Shown one piece after another: positions 34,805 to 45,681 of a DNA stretch of 64,000 nucleotides. A program made the position numbers and the translations under genes. The notes beneath the pieces were generated by a model. It saw only the letters and a list, made by a program, of their open reading frames with translations, was not told the DNA's origin and did not search any database. This DNA comes from Coix lacryma-jobi var. lacryma-jobi (taxonomy: Eukaryota; Streptophyta; Magnoliopsida; Poales; Poaceae): contig CM019824.1 in assembly GCA_009763385.1 (NCBI GenBank), positions 160,121,622 through 160,185,621 on the forward strand, in the 5' to 3' direction. Position 1 is the first letter of the stretch, and every line of letters begins with the position of its first letter.

Positions 34805-37326
34805 CTACGGTGCACCAACATTTGGGTGCACTAACGCTTCAGCAGCTGAATATGCAAGGGAACAAGTAAAAAAAAGTTAAACAATTGGGCGCTAGATACC
34901 ATGTATGCAATTGTCACAGCAGTTTAAAAGAAGACATTCACTAAAAACTGAAAATTGTGGACAGTGAATCATTGAATTAAAGTGGCGGCACAATTTTCTG
35001 AACTGATAAGGCAATAGTGAATCGAATTATATTTGTATATTCTGACTATTTGAGTATCTGTAAAAAGACTGCCATTCAAGAAAAACGGTAGACAGAACCA
35101 AAAAAATATACCATTATCTGAAACACACGTAGAAACCCAAGAGGATACTGATGCAGCAGCTAGCCAACTATATATTTATTAAAACTACAGAAAAATATCT
35201 CTGAACTAAAGTACAGGCACTACTAGAGAACAGGCCTTTGGACGATCCACCAACCGAGCTTTAGTCTCGGAAAAAATTTGCGTCCGGGACTAAAGACTTT
35301 TAGTCCCGGTTGGTATTACCAACCGGGGCTAAAGGTGAATCTTTAGCCCCGGTTGGTATTATCAACCGGAACTAAAGGTCCTAGACCTTTAGTCCCGGTT
35401 GGTAATACCAACCGGGGCTAAAGGGTCACCCTTTAGCCCCGGTTGGTAATACCAACCGGGGCTAAAGGTCCTTTTAACCCCGGTTGGTGTTACCAACCGG
35501 GGCTAAAAGTCCTTCCCGAGTGGATTCAAAAGGAAAACGTCTAGAACTACATCACGTGGGTTGCGTAGCTCAGTTGGTAGACGTGCCTGAGGCGAGATGT
35601 GCTGAGTTCGAATCTCACACAACACACATTTATTTTTTCCTCTCTGGACCTTTAGCCCCGGTTGAAAGCACCCGGGACTAAAGGCCGGGACCTTTAGTCC
35701 CGGATTCTTAGCCCCGGTTGACATACCCGGGGCTAAAGGCCCTTTCTCTACTAGTGAGGGTCGGCAAGTTCACTGATCTCTCATAGGAAAGGCCAAACTA
35801 CAAAACTGCACACTTTATCAGTATTCAAGTAAGCATATGTATTCTTATCAGTATGATCAATTCAACACCTCTCATGAGAAGATAATCAGCAAGTGCTGCA
35901 AGGATTACTGAAAAAAAAAGTTCAGTAAGTTCTTACCTGGTGAATCAGTGGTGAGGACAACTATGTCCATGGCCTGCTCATTGGAAGGCAGGTCGACGAC
36001 GAGAGGAGTGAGCCGCCCGTTGGAGCCGGCCCGCACGCAGAGCGTGATGCCTAGGACGTTGGCTTCCCCCACGCCCAGCTGGGCCGCTAAATCTCTCCTC
36101 AGGTGGGTGACGGACCGGCCATCGAACCATAGCATTCTCCAGACGAGCGGGCTGAAGTTCCCCTGATCGTCCGCCCGCACATAGTTGATCGTCCGCCGAA
36201 GCACAAGCGCCGCTTGCTGCTGGACGGCCCGGCGCCGGCGGCGGATCGAGCCACCGACGGGCACCGGTGGAGGCTGTTGCAATGGAGCAGAGCACTGGTG
36301 TTTAGGAAATCAAAACGAGCAGACTACAAAGGCAACTCTGAATACACGTTGCGATCAGAACAAAATGTTCAGACCTAGGTAACCACTGCTTGTCATGATG
36401 CGGCAAGAAAACAGCAAGGACCAACAGTTTGGATAGCTAGTACGAAATACGAATACGAGTAGGTCTAATCTCACCAAGAAGTGTTCACCAAGAAGTGTTC
36501 CCTAATAAGGCAAAGGAAATGCAGAGAAGCAAGATTTCAAGAACCCAGAACCCCTGCTCCCTAAGAGAATGCAGTAATCTATAATCTTAGCCCAAAATGT
36601 GCAAAGAATTGATTGCATCAAGATTCAGTAACTAACAGCCTCATCAGTAACAAGGAGAAGAAGAACCCAATGATCAAGTCTGAGTGGTTCTTGAAAGTTG
36701 AAACTGAAGAAAAAGTCGCAGAGTCGACAGATTCCCAGAGCCGTTCTACTCCCGGATCAGTGCGATGCGACGCGAGGACGAGTCCGAAGCAGAGAAGACG
36801 GCGAACTCACCGGAACTACAGGCGGAAGTTCAGGCGGGTCCGCTCTTGGGGGAATGGCCTCGACCATCCATTGCATCGTCGTTCTCTGGTCGTCGTCGCT
36901 GCGCCACGCGCCGAACGTGCGATGGCGCATGAGGACGTCGTCGGACCCGTCGTCCGCGGCGAGGACCTCCCACAGGACGTCGTCCTGCCCCGGGGCGTCG
37001 TAGACGCGCTGGACGGCGCGGCAGGTGTGGCGGGCGCGGCGGGCGGGTCCTTGACCTTGACCTTGGCCCGAAGACGACGGCGGCGCCGTCGGGGCCGCTG
37101 GCGCTTCCTCGCGTACGAGGGCGAGGTACCGGCCGTAGGCGGCGCCGTGGAGGAGGACGTAGTTGGCGCCGTCGTCGCGCTCGAGGCGGTGCACCGCCCA
37201 CGCCTCGTTCAGCGTCCCGCGGCGCCGGCGCAGGGTGATCCCCACCCCGTCCTCCTCGGCGTGAAGGTACGTGCCGTGCGCGCGGCTCCGCAGGCGCAAG
37301 TGCGCCCTGTCGAGGAAGCGCTCCAT
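34805..37326 (-). CDS. DUF569-domain protein (fascin/actin-cross-linking-like fold)
   Basis: Three exons on the minus strand: 37326-36811, 36273-35937 and 34845-34805 (297 residues plus TAG). The exon 1 start MERFLDRAHLRLRSR, then GTYLHAEEDG and NYVLLHGAAYGRYLAL, is the first DUF569 repeat unit, ending ...MQWMVEAIPPR. Exon 2 adds the second part: RRTINYVRADDQGNFSPL, RSVTHLRRDLAAQLG, and ITLCVRAGSNGRLTPLVVDL. The tiny 41-bp exon 3 gives the family-like ending AAEALVHPNVGAP. Phases agree (0, then 1). The exon 2 acceptor could also be at 36294, adding seven residues in frame. Family members have a beta-trefoil-like fold predicted to bind actin or sugars, and their function is largely unknown. 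Intron 2 (34846-35936) contains the CACTA element. A long opposite frame over exon 1 is a GC-rich shadow. Confidence 0.88.
35218..35756 (+). mobile_element. Short CACTA element carrying a tRNA-like module (copy 2), in intron 2 of the DUF569 gene
   Basis: 539 bp, starts CACTACTAGAGAACAG and ends TTTCTCTACTAGTG. Perfect 3-bp target duplication AGG (35215-35217 and 35757-35759). It has the same alternating TTTAGTCCCGGTTGGT subterminal words as the copy at 27253-27757 and the same internal tRNA-like block. It is oriented opposite to the host gene. Confidence 0.94.
35559..35626 (+). ncRNA. tRNA-like sequence inside the CACTA element (copy 2)
   Basis: A box TAGCTCAGTTGG (35566-35577) and B box AGTTCGAATCT (35605-35615), identical to copy 1. 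Differences from copy 1 are few and cluster in the D/anticodon region, where a GTC/GAC pair in copy 1 is GCC/GGC here. It is antisense to the DUF569 gene. Confidence 0.65.
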
Positions 37327-37930
37327 CGCCGCCGCCGCGCCGGCGCTGGTACTTCTGCTGCGAGGTTTCGAGGGCGTGGGTTTCTTCTCGGCGCGGTCGC
37401 GAGGAGAAGGGGAGAGCGAGGAGTTCGTTGGGACGGTTACGTTTGGGCACCGAGGCGAGGCGGGCCGGAGAATTTGAAGGCGATGACCGATGGGGATTTG
37501 CGGCGCAGGTCGGGCGCTGAACGTCTGAACACGCCATCTGTCCACTGCCAAGTGGGGTCAGGAGTTTTTTTTTTGAGACGAAGTGGGGTCAGCAGTGAGG
37601 CTGCGTCTACAGCCCGGAGGCTCCCGCGCCACTGAGGCACTAACAGCAGCCAAGCAAATGCTGATGTGGAGGAGAGAAGAAAGAAGAGAGATGAGAGCTT
37701 GGCTCCCATGCAAGCACCCAGCTGACCACGGAAGCATAGGTAGTAGTGGGTCCCAATAAGATGTATGTGAGGAGGAATAAGAAATAGAAATGATTTATAG
37801 CCAAATAAAGACTAACTATTGTACAACTTGGCTCTATTATCGACGATGTAGCATGTAGGGCTACACAAGGTTACAAGCGTGCATGCACTGTAACTCAGAT
37901 TTTCAGAGACTTCCCGCTGTTTTGATAATA
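37327..37930. other. Upstream region of the DUF569 gene
   Basis: GC-rich near the start codon, with no convincing TATA box. About 37600-37860 (phrases GATGTGGAGGAGAGA and TTTATAGCCAAATA) resembles a dispersed grass MITE also seen near 41740-41970, but the ends are not defined. Confidence 0.4.
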
Positions 37931-38108
37931 CTCCCTCCGTGCACAGAAAAATATAATTCTCACATTTCAAAATTTCAAACAGCATAAACTTAAAATTATA
38001 TAAAAAATTACTTAATACTTATGAGACAAAATAAGTATCATTAGATTAGTTGTAAAACATATTTTTATAATAAATCTATTTTAAGACATAAATGCTAATA
38101 CTATCATA
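37931..38108. mobile_element. Stowaway fragment (left end only)
   Basis: ACTCCCTCCGTGCACAG at 37930 with typical internal AT-rich phrases. It stops where the next Stowaway begins. Confidence 0.55.
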
Positions 38109-38365
38109 CTCCCTCTGTCCATGAAAGAATCAATTTCTAGAATCTGTGTCAGTTAAACTTTTTAAACTTTGACTAACTTTATAGAAAAAAGTAATAACAT
38201 ATACGGTATAAAATAGATATATTATGAAAATATACTATATGGTATATCTAATGATATAAATTTGAGATCATCAATTTTTATAGCTTTTTCTAGAAATTTG
38301 GTCAAAGTTTAAAAAGTTTGGCTTAGGACAAGTCTAGAAATCTATTTATTCGTGGACTGAGAGAG
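38109..38365. mobile_element. Stowaway MITE
   Basis: 257 bp, CTCCCTCTGTCCATGAA to TTCGTGGACTGAGAGAG, with TA on both sides (38107-38108 and 38366-38367). Confidence 0.88.
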
Positions 38366-38934
38366 TACAACAAGAGGACCAGAATAGCCAGGGAAAAAAC
38401 GATTACAAGATGAAAAATTCTATTTATAGACGAAGGAAGAAAGAACGCAGAAATCGAAAAGGAAAGAAAGACAGAGACCTATAGCGAGGCGGTCCGTAAG
38501 TTGGGCTTTGAGGTACGTGTCTAAAAGACTGACACTCTGTTTCGTGCTTCAGTTAGGGCTGGGTTTATTAGGCCATACGACATGGGGGTCACTCGGGAAT
38601 GGGTTTGTTAGGCCTGGCCCACTAATAAAGCCCAACCACTCGAAGCCCAACCATACGACATGGGCCTAGTTAATGGAGGAGCCGTGGAGCACACGTCGAT
38701 GTTGCTCGCCGGGCGCCAGGCGCACACAGACTGACAGACACAGGCGGAGGCTGCTGGACGCTGACAGGTCGGCAAGCAATCGACGTAACGGGCGCAACGG
38801 GAACGAACAGGCGGCGCAGCGCCAGCAGTGTAGTAGCCCGCCGCCCCCAAGCGCGTCAAAGCGAGGAGGACAAGACGGCATGTACTAGCGGGGGGCATCT
38901 CATGTCGTATTCGTATTTGTATTCGTATCGTATA
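38366..38934. other. No gene supported
   Basis: Overlapping frames on both strands at 38600-39000 show no domain. Confidence 0.4.
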
Positions 38935-39168
38935 GAGTCCCTTCGCCCCTAAATAGATGACGTTTTCGCTTCCCGAGAAACAACTACCAGTAATTTTTAT
39001 AAATAACAAGTATCATCTATTAGTCTCATAATTGGTATCATTGGAAAGATCTTTAAATCTAATTTTTTAACAAAATTATTTAGAGATATAAATATTGCAC
39101 GTATTTTCTACAAATCTAGTCAAACTTGTGGCACGAACACCGAAAACGTCATCTATTCACGGACGGAG
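38935..39168. mobile_element. Degenerate Stowaway MITE
   Basis: Inverted pair around AATAGATGACGTTTTC and GAAAACGTCATCTATT, outer end GGACGGAG, with TA on both sides (38933-38934 and 39169-39170). Confidence 0.75.
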
Positions 39169-39310
39169 TAGTATCTGCCATTGATTTGGACGGTTCAGTA
39201 GGCACTCCGACCACGGTAGAGGCCAGAGGGTAGACGGGTGACGCCGTTGACTGAAATCTAATAATCTCGATCTCTTTGGCTCTTCAATTATATTCTAATC
39301 TCTCCCCTCC

Positions 39311-39844
39311 GGAGGATTGGCGCCCTCCCGCGGGTTAGGTTACTTTACCTTTTTTTTTTTGCTTTTTTCCTTTCATTTTTTTCTTTTCTTTTACTTTTTT
39401 CTATTTTTTCTATTTTTTTCTTTTTAAGATGTTTGTAGGCATATTTTTCTATTAAAAACTGGTGCAATGATAGCGAGTCCAATAATACAAACTCTAATTG
39501 TGAGACGACGTCCTCCTAATACTTGCGTGCGTTTTATGCTTATACGGCTAATGCCTTTGACGCGACATGTAAATCTCTACCCGCGGGAGGATTGGCGCCC
39601 TCTCGCGGGTTAGGTTACTTTAGCTTTTTTTATTTTGCTTTTTTCCTTTCATTTTTTTCTTTTCTTTTACTTTTTTCTATTTTTTTTTCTTTTTAAGATT
39701 TTTGTAGGCATATTTTTCTATTAAAAACTGGTGCGATGATAGCGTGTCCAATAATACAAACTCTAATTGTGAGACGACGTCCTCCTAATACTTGCGTGCG
39801 TTTTATGCTTATACGGCCAATGCCTTTGACGTGACATGTAAATA
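39311..39844. repeat. 275-bp tandem duplication with a long pyrimidine tract
   Basis: Two head-to-tail copies (39311-39585 and 39586-about 39844) starting GGAGGATTGGCGCCCTC. Each has a TTTTTCTTTTC-rich tract of about 90 bp followed by a unique part (CAATAATACAAACTCTAATT, then TTGCGTGCGTTTTATGC). Outside the T tract the copies differ at only a few bases, so the duplication is recent. Confidence 0.92.
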
Positions 39845-39889
39845 TCTTTTTGAGCAGATCGCATGCGGTATATTTACTGATATATTTAG

Positions 39890-40237
39890 AGATTGTTTAG
39901 TTCCAAGTTAAAAATTTTTGGGATGTCATATCGGCTGTTTAACATTAATTTAGAGTATTAAATACTATTAACAGAACTAATTGCATAAGTGGAGAATAAT
40001 TCGTGAGGCGAATTTATAAGTCCAATTATTAATAATTATCAAATGTTTAATGTAACACCATATTATCAAAGTATGAATTTATTAGGCTTAAACAATTAGT
40101 CATCTCGCAAATTATTTTGAATTTATGTAATTAGTTATTTTGTAGTCTATATTTAATACTCTATATAAGGTTAAAACATCCGATGTAGCCGATGTAATAA
40201 GTGGAAAATTTATAGGGTAAAAACTAAACATATTTGT
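39890..40237. mobile_element. Probable Tourist-like MITE
   Basis: The left TTGTTTAGTTCCAAG and the right AAAAACTAAACATATTT are an imperfect inverted pair. The interior has ATTCGTGAGGCGAATTTATA, typical of the family. Ends approximate. Confidence 0.5.
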
Positions 40238-43200
40238 ATTGTTTAAACCGTTCAAGTTTTCCGTACGTCCGTACACAGCATAACAAAAGTACTTATAAGA
40301 CTTTGATAATCGTACCAATAGCAGGCACGACGAAGCGCGCTAACCACCCTTGTGTCTCGTTGACGGACGACGGCCGCCTACGCGGCGCAACAAAGCAACG
40401 CAGCTGGAGCTGCCCTCTGTCTTTAGCCTGGTGCGACGTGGACGTGGACGGACGCAGCGGCCAAAGACGCCTCGCGTTTTGGCGTCTGCCCCGTCGGCGG
40501 TGGAGCCGAGCCGCGGAGAAAATATGCGCGCGCGCGGGGATGCGTTTCCGAGCGCCTCGGCCCTCCTCGGGCGGGCGCGTTCGTCCTGGGCGTACGTGAC
40601 AAAGATCTTTGGACTCGGCGCTGCGCGGTCCACATCCACACATGGGGGGTACTTCACCGGCATGCGGAAGCGTACTGTACGAGTCTGGTCCAGGTGCTGA
40701 CATGTGGGGCCCAGCCATACGGATTGCTCGGTAGCAGGTATTGTTACCGTGTCCACTGTGAGTCCGGCATGGTGACAACTCTCTCTACTGTAACGCATAC
40801 AGTAGTGCTGTGCCTGTGCTCCACTGCCACTGAAGAAGTATAGCCCAAGATACTAGTATGTAAATGAAATATTCCATTTTGTTTGCAGCTGGATTTGAGA
40901 GATTTGACCTTCAAAATCCATTGAATCTGCATACCTACGCGATTACATTAGATTATCAGGACAGTACGGGAGGTACTGTGTCCAGCGAGCTTCACTAAAC
41001 TGTACACTACTACAGTATTTGATCATTCGTTGACACGATATATAGAAGTCGTTAAGAAAATAGTCAAGGGGGTACTATAGATATATCCAAACCATCATGC
41101 TTGTATGTATTATATAAATGTGAGCGAAAGTGATGATCGATCGAATTCATATTTTTTTTGTGTGCAAATAAACGGGCCAACTATATATACCGCAAGTTCT
41201 CCATAGTACTAGAATATCCATGTTTCTCGAAGTTTTGAAAAATCCAACTCCAGCGTTACAGCGAATTGAATTGACCGACCGGCCGATATATTCCCTGGTC
41301 ATCATGTATCGGCAGATATTGATGCATGCCGTCACTTCCACGTGTGGGTGGGTGTGCAAAGGTCAACGGAACGTTTGATTGGGCGATGATGGGCCCGTGT
41401 CTTGACGACGAACAACAACAACGCGCGGCTGATCATTCGTAATAAAATCCATGGAAAGTGGAAAGCATCGATCAGCGACGTTCTTTGTCCGTCGGTTCTT
41501 TTAATTTTATTAATACAAGGTGTGTAGTACTAGTACGGCAGAGTTTGTCAAATGTATGATGCCACAATATGGCACCGCGTGAGCGTGAAGTAGTCCAGTC
41601 GCTCGATGTGGGTTGGCAGGAAGCAGGATTAAATGCTTGATAAATAGATTTTTTTTTCAAAAAACAAGAATATTGTTTCCGGTGTAGGCGTATAGTAAAA
41701 CAAGTCGAGATGGCCCAGCCGGCATAACATGAACCAGAACAAGTATAGTAAGAGGCTGTAAGTAGACTGAATGCTGAGGTGGAGGAGAGAGAAGCAAAGC
41801 GGATTGTAAGCTTATAGCCGGCGCGGCTTGAGCACAAGAACCAACAAATTTTGTGAAAGAGACAAGTGAGACCATGTATTAATAGTGAAGACTCAACCAC
41901 TATATGAGTGGACTGAGAGATGACTGTAAGGATTTTTTATAGCCCGCAGCGGGCTATATTATTAGCCTTGCTCCTAGGAAGGACGCGCGTTCATTAATTA
42001 AGCTGATCGTCTCAGATGTTATGGACCACGACAGCGTCGCCAAGACCTTTTTAGACCCATGTGTCCCAGAGCGGATCTAGCCGTGCTCGTTGTACTACCA
42101 ACCAAATGTTACTGATGTTGTAGGCCTGTACCATGATCCAACGATCCACGGCTTTGCTTCCACCTTTTTGACGCGATGTTCATCATTGTGTGAATGAATC
42201 AATGACCTCGCCTCTTTTTTTTTTTTCGAAACAAACAGCCAAATACAAGGTCATCAGATCAGTTGGTTCACCACCAGACTGTATGCAAAAGTAGTTTAGG
42301 TAATCCTCAGTTCAATTTCCTGCAGGGTATAGAACCCGCAATAATAACGTACGATCCCATATGATTGGCCATGGGTAGGTGAATGAGCTATAATAAACGA
42401 TCAAACAAGATCGATCAAGAGGAGACCAATCCCACAATCCGTCATCATATATATTGCTACCGCCATTAATCTAGCTGACTACACTACAGTGTACATTCAA
42501 CAAGAGCAAGCAATTGTCAAGATACGGGCTTTGTTTACTAGAGCTTCTGCTTTTGAATTGGATCATATCATAAAAGTCAAGGTACTTGGCTTTTCTTTTC
42601 CAAATTCATCAATGGCCCCATAAGATTATTATATCGATGCAGCATGATCCCTCTTCGACCCACATATTCTACTGTTGTAGTATGTTGTCTTGTCAAAGTG
42701 TGAATGAAGTCAGCTTTTCGATATAAACAATAGTAGCAACATCACATAAAGACAAAGGCATTTCCAAGATTTTTATTTATTGCAAAATGCCGAGTCATAG
42801 TATGCACTCTCTCTGTTCCGAATTATTATAAAATATATCTAGCTAAATAGAAAAAAACATAAGCGACATATAATTTGAAATGGAGTGAGTAGAACTATAG
42901 AATCCCATAATGACCCGTGAATAGGTAGCTCAATAATCCATATTCCATCGACTGGTTCACACTTCACAATAGCATTTGTTAACACAAATGTCACCAACAC
43001 CGAGTAAAACTAACAAGAACTAGATCGACACATAAGAAGGCAATTGGGCTACAAAAAGCTCAACATCGAGCTAAAGCTATAGCACCAAATAAATGATGCA
43101 TCACACCTCCTTACAGGTGCCAAGTACGTACTAGCAAAAGTAGTCTTTGAATCGTGGATGCATCTGCTTTTACTGTAGCAACATTTGTGTTTAACTGTAA

Positions 43201-43399
43201 TGTGTGCGCCAACAGCCAATTTTTTGTTCCCGGAAATGGCAGTAATCTGGGTTCTGGTTGCTCAAAGGATATGGTACGCTCAATTGTCACCTGCACACAG
43301 AAAAATTGATAACGAACATTCAGGGAATTTCTCACCATGTAATAATCATACCAAAATAACTGAACATTGCAAAGAGGAAACAGATTCAGCTGCTGCAAA
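40238..43399. other. Gene-free; MITE remnants
   Basis: 40320-40720 is GC-rich with overlapping frames and no domain. 41650-41975 looks like a dispersed MITE ending GCTATATTATTAGCCTTGCT. 42803-42889 is a decayed Stowaway (CTCTCTCTGTTCC to GAAATGGAGTGAG, TA at the right). Nothing else is recognised. Confidence 0.4.
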
Positions 43400-43560
43400 G
43401 ATGTTGGATTTTAAGGGGGATGTTGGATTTTAAGGGGGAAAAAAGGGTCAGTGAAAGAGCTGATTGACAAGTTGAATTCAGCTACTGTAAGATGTAAAGA
43501 TGTTGAATTCAGCTACTGTACGTAAGATGTAAAGATGTTGAATTCAGCTACTGTATGCCA
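43400..43560. repeat. Two short tandem repeats
   Basis: GATGTTGGATTTTAAGGGGG occurs twice at 43400-43438. A unit of about 36-40 bp containing GATGTTGAATTCAGCTACTG or its variant occurs about three times at 43465-43558. They lie downstream of the minus-strand membrane-protein gene and could fall in its 3' untranslated region or last intron. Confidence 0.85.
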
Positions 43561-43866
43561 AGACGTAGACAGACGTAAACAGATTCAGCTACGTTGGCCT
43601 GCGCAGATAGCTGTGCTCCTTCTCCAGTGCTCCCCAAAGAAACCGCACGCACATCGAATTCTCTCCTACGGCTGTCGAGCCCAAGATCGAGTACGTGTAT
43701 CCCTTTCCTCAAGCGGATGGATACGTGCACAGTCCCCGGCTGGCCGGCTCTCCGCTTCAAATCAGAATTCCCATTGAAAAATCTCTTGTTTTGAAAAGCC
43801 GAATGCAAATACGAGAAATAAAGAGAACAACGGTAGCATTGCATTTCATAAATTAAGGAAATGGAC

Positions 43867-44523
43867 TCACTTGGTGTTGATGGTGTAGAGCAAGGCGAGG
43901 ATGATGCTCATCAGACAAGCTAATGCAGCCCCAACCGTCATATCGGCAAGGAGCCTGACGGTGGCCGTGGCGGGCGCCGGCGCCGGTCCGTTGCCAGAGA
44001 CAGCACCTCCGGCCGCTCCGCCGGCGGCGTTGCCCACGTGCGCATAGACGAGGGTGATGCCCAGGAAGAAGGTGACGGAGGCAACGCCGGGCAAAGCATG
44101 GGCAGCAGCACTGATGCCGAGCGCACGTGCTGCGGCGTGCCATGCTGCTGCCGCAGGCTGCTGGACGAACAGGATGAACTGGAGGACGCCGACCTGCAGG
44201 GATAAGACGAAAAAGGCGAGCTCCGAGACGCGCCAGTTGCCGCCGCCGGCGTGGTGCGTGTGGCGGCTGTAGATGACCGCCGCGGCGAGGAGGAGGGCAT
44301 CCATCCCGGCCAGCTCTACGACCAAGGCCGCCGCCTTCAGAGCGCCGTCGTCGGGGAGGGGAGGCGGCGGAGCGGACGCGGATGCCGCCGTGCCAGCACT
44401 GCTAGCAGCCGTGGTAGTAGTAGTAGTACTAGTACCACGCTGGTCGATGCAGGACGGAACATGGAGAGCCAGAATCGACAGGAGCAGCGCGAAGCAGGCG
44501 ATGTTCCCAGCAGAGGCCGCCAT
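43867..44523 (-). CDS. Unrecognised multi-pass membrane protein (218 aa)
   Basis: ATG at 44523 (MAASAGNIACFALLLSILAL). The N-terminus is a signal-peptide-like hydrophobic segment. A Ser/Thr/Ala/Pro-rich loop (about 28-60) follows, then four hydrophobic segments at about 62-85, 100-124, 145-163 and 188-213, ending LLYTINTK. Length and layout resemble small plant four-helix membrane proteins, but I do not see the conserved residues of CASP-like or DUF1218 proteins and give no family. The stop TGA overlaps a splice-donor-like AA|GTGAGT (43870-43864). The last codons may therefore be an exon end, with another exon beyond; none is convincing in 43560-43860. The start context and clean coding bias support a real gene. 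Confidence 0.7.
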   Translation of the reverse strand: MAASAGNIACFALLLSILALHVPSCIDQRGTSTTTTTTAASSAGTAASASAPPPPLPDDGALKAAALVVELAGMDALLLAAAVIYSRHTHHAGGGNWRVSELAFFVLSLQVGVLQFILFVQQPAAAAWHAAARALGISAAAHALPGVASVTFFLGITLVYAHVGNAAGGAAGGAVSGNGPAPAPATATVRLLADMTVGAALACLMSIILALLYTINTK

Positions 44524-45154
44524 GGCGGATCGGACTATCGGAGTGCTGGTCTCAGCGACAGCGTGGGAGTGGAACGGGAGAAGAGAAAGAGATGCCTCCA
44601 GGCTTCCGGCCTGGTCACTGGTCTATTTGTGGTGGTGAACTGGGGAGAGGAGAGTACGGAGTCGGGGTCGGCGGCACGGGTTTTGGGGGGTGACACCGTG
44701 CGGTTTGATGGTTTCGGGCCGTGGTGGGCGGGCGTATTTGTAGGTAGAGGAAGGAACCGTCGAAAGTTCGTGGACTTTTTTTGGGTGCGGTGTAGGAACT
44801 GTTGGGGTGGGAAATGGTGGATTGGTGGTTGTTGGCGACAGAGGGGAGGGAAGTGCACGCGCAAGCGTATTGACCCGAGTATGTATTTGTGTGTACGTGG
44901 GTCATTTGTGGTATAGGATCATCATTTCTCTAGCTGTGGCTGATATATTCATATATACTATATTTACATTTTACATATAGAGATGCTGTTATATGTAGTA
45001 TACTCAGCTCCATGACATAGAGAGAGCAGTATCCCTGAACTCTAGATGCTATGATTCTGGCTGAAGATGCTATGCATTTATGCACAGCCACAGCCAGGTA
45101 CGTACGTACGTCTTGTGGTTGTGAAGTCGATGAGATGTCTGCTCATTGCCCCTC
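44524..45154. other. Upstream region of the membrane-protein gene
   Basis: There is no domain-bearing frame. G-rich on the plus strand to 44850, then AT-rich. No clear TATA box. Confidence 0.4.
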
Positions 45155-45327
45155 AGTGACGGTCTGACGGAGCCACCGCCCGTCGACCTCGGGCGGCAGG
45201 CCAGGCTCATGAGCAATTTTTAAAAGAAAAATTCTTCTATACTAAACAGGAGTAATATAAATTAGTAGCTAAAAGCCTTTTCACAATGAAAAATGTCTAG
45301 GCTCCTATAAACTTCTGGCCCGCCACT
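45155..45327. mobile_element. Probable hAT-type MITE
   Basis: 173 bp, AGTGACGG to CCGCCACT, flanked by GCCCCTC (45148-45154 and 45328-45334). That is 7 bp exact, near the 8 bp expected for hAT. Confidence 0.55.
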
Positions 45328-45409
45328 GCCCCTCATTGATGTATGGTGTCCAGCTGCAGTATGGATCTTCTGGTTAAAGGAGAAGCAACTGTTGTGTGTC
45401 ACTGTCGCG

Positions 45410-45669
45410 CTACAAGAAATGGTTGGTTTTTGACATAAAATTTATTTGTGACACTAGCTTTTTGACGTTAATTATGTATAGTTTATGACATAATACGTTA
45501 GTTATGACATGAGTTTATGTCATAATACGTTAGTTATGACATGAGTTGAAGGACAATCATTTTTTGACATTGCCCTTTGTCGTAATACACATAACTGATG
45601 TCATAATTAACGTCAAAAAGCCAGTGTCACAAATGGATTTTATGTCAAAAAACCAACCATTTCTTGTAG
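45410..45669. mobile_element. CACTA-like MITE with long inverted repeats
   Basis: 260 bp, CTACAAGAAATGGTTGGTTT mirrored at the right end. The pairing extends over the first 30 bp and further inside (AATTAACGTCAAAAAGC). An internal 34-bp direct repeat contains GTTATGACATGAGTT. The CTACAAGAAA end is that of CACTA elements; the flanking duplication is ambiguous. Confidence 0.7.
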
Positions 45670-45681
45670 TCGCATCCATCC

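Noticed and set aside
36613..37635. 340-codon plus-strand frame
   Set aside because: It is the antisense shadow of DUF569 exon 1, Arg/Gly/Val-rich, with no domain. The minus-strand gene has clear family conservation.
41472..41900. 142-codon minus-strand frame
   Set aside because: It overlaps a probable MITE and shows no domain or conserved start context.
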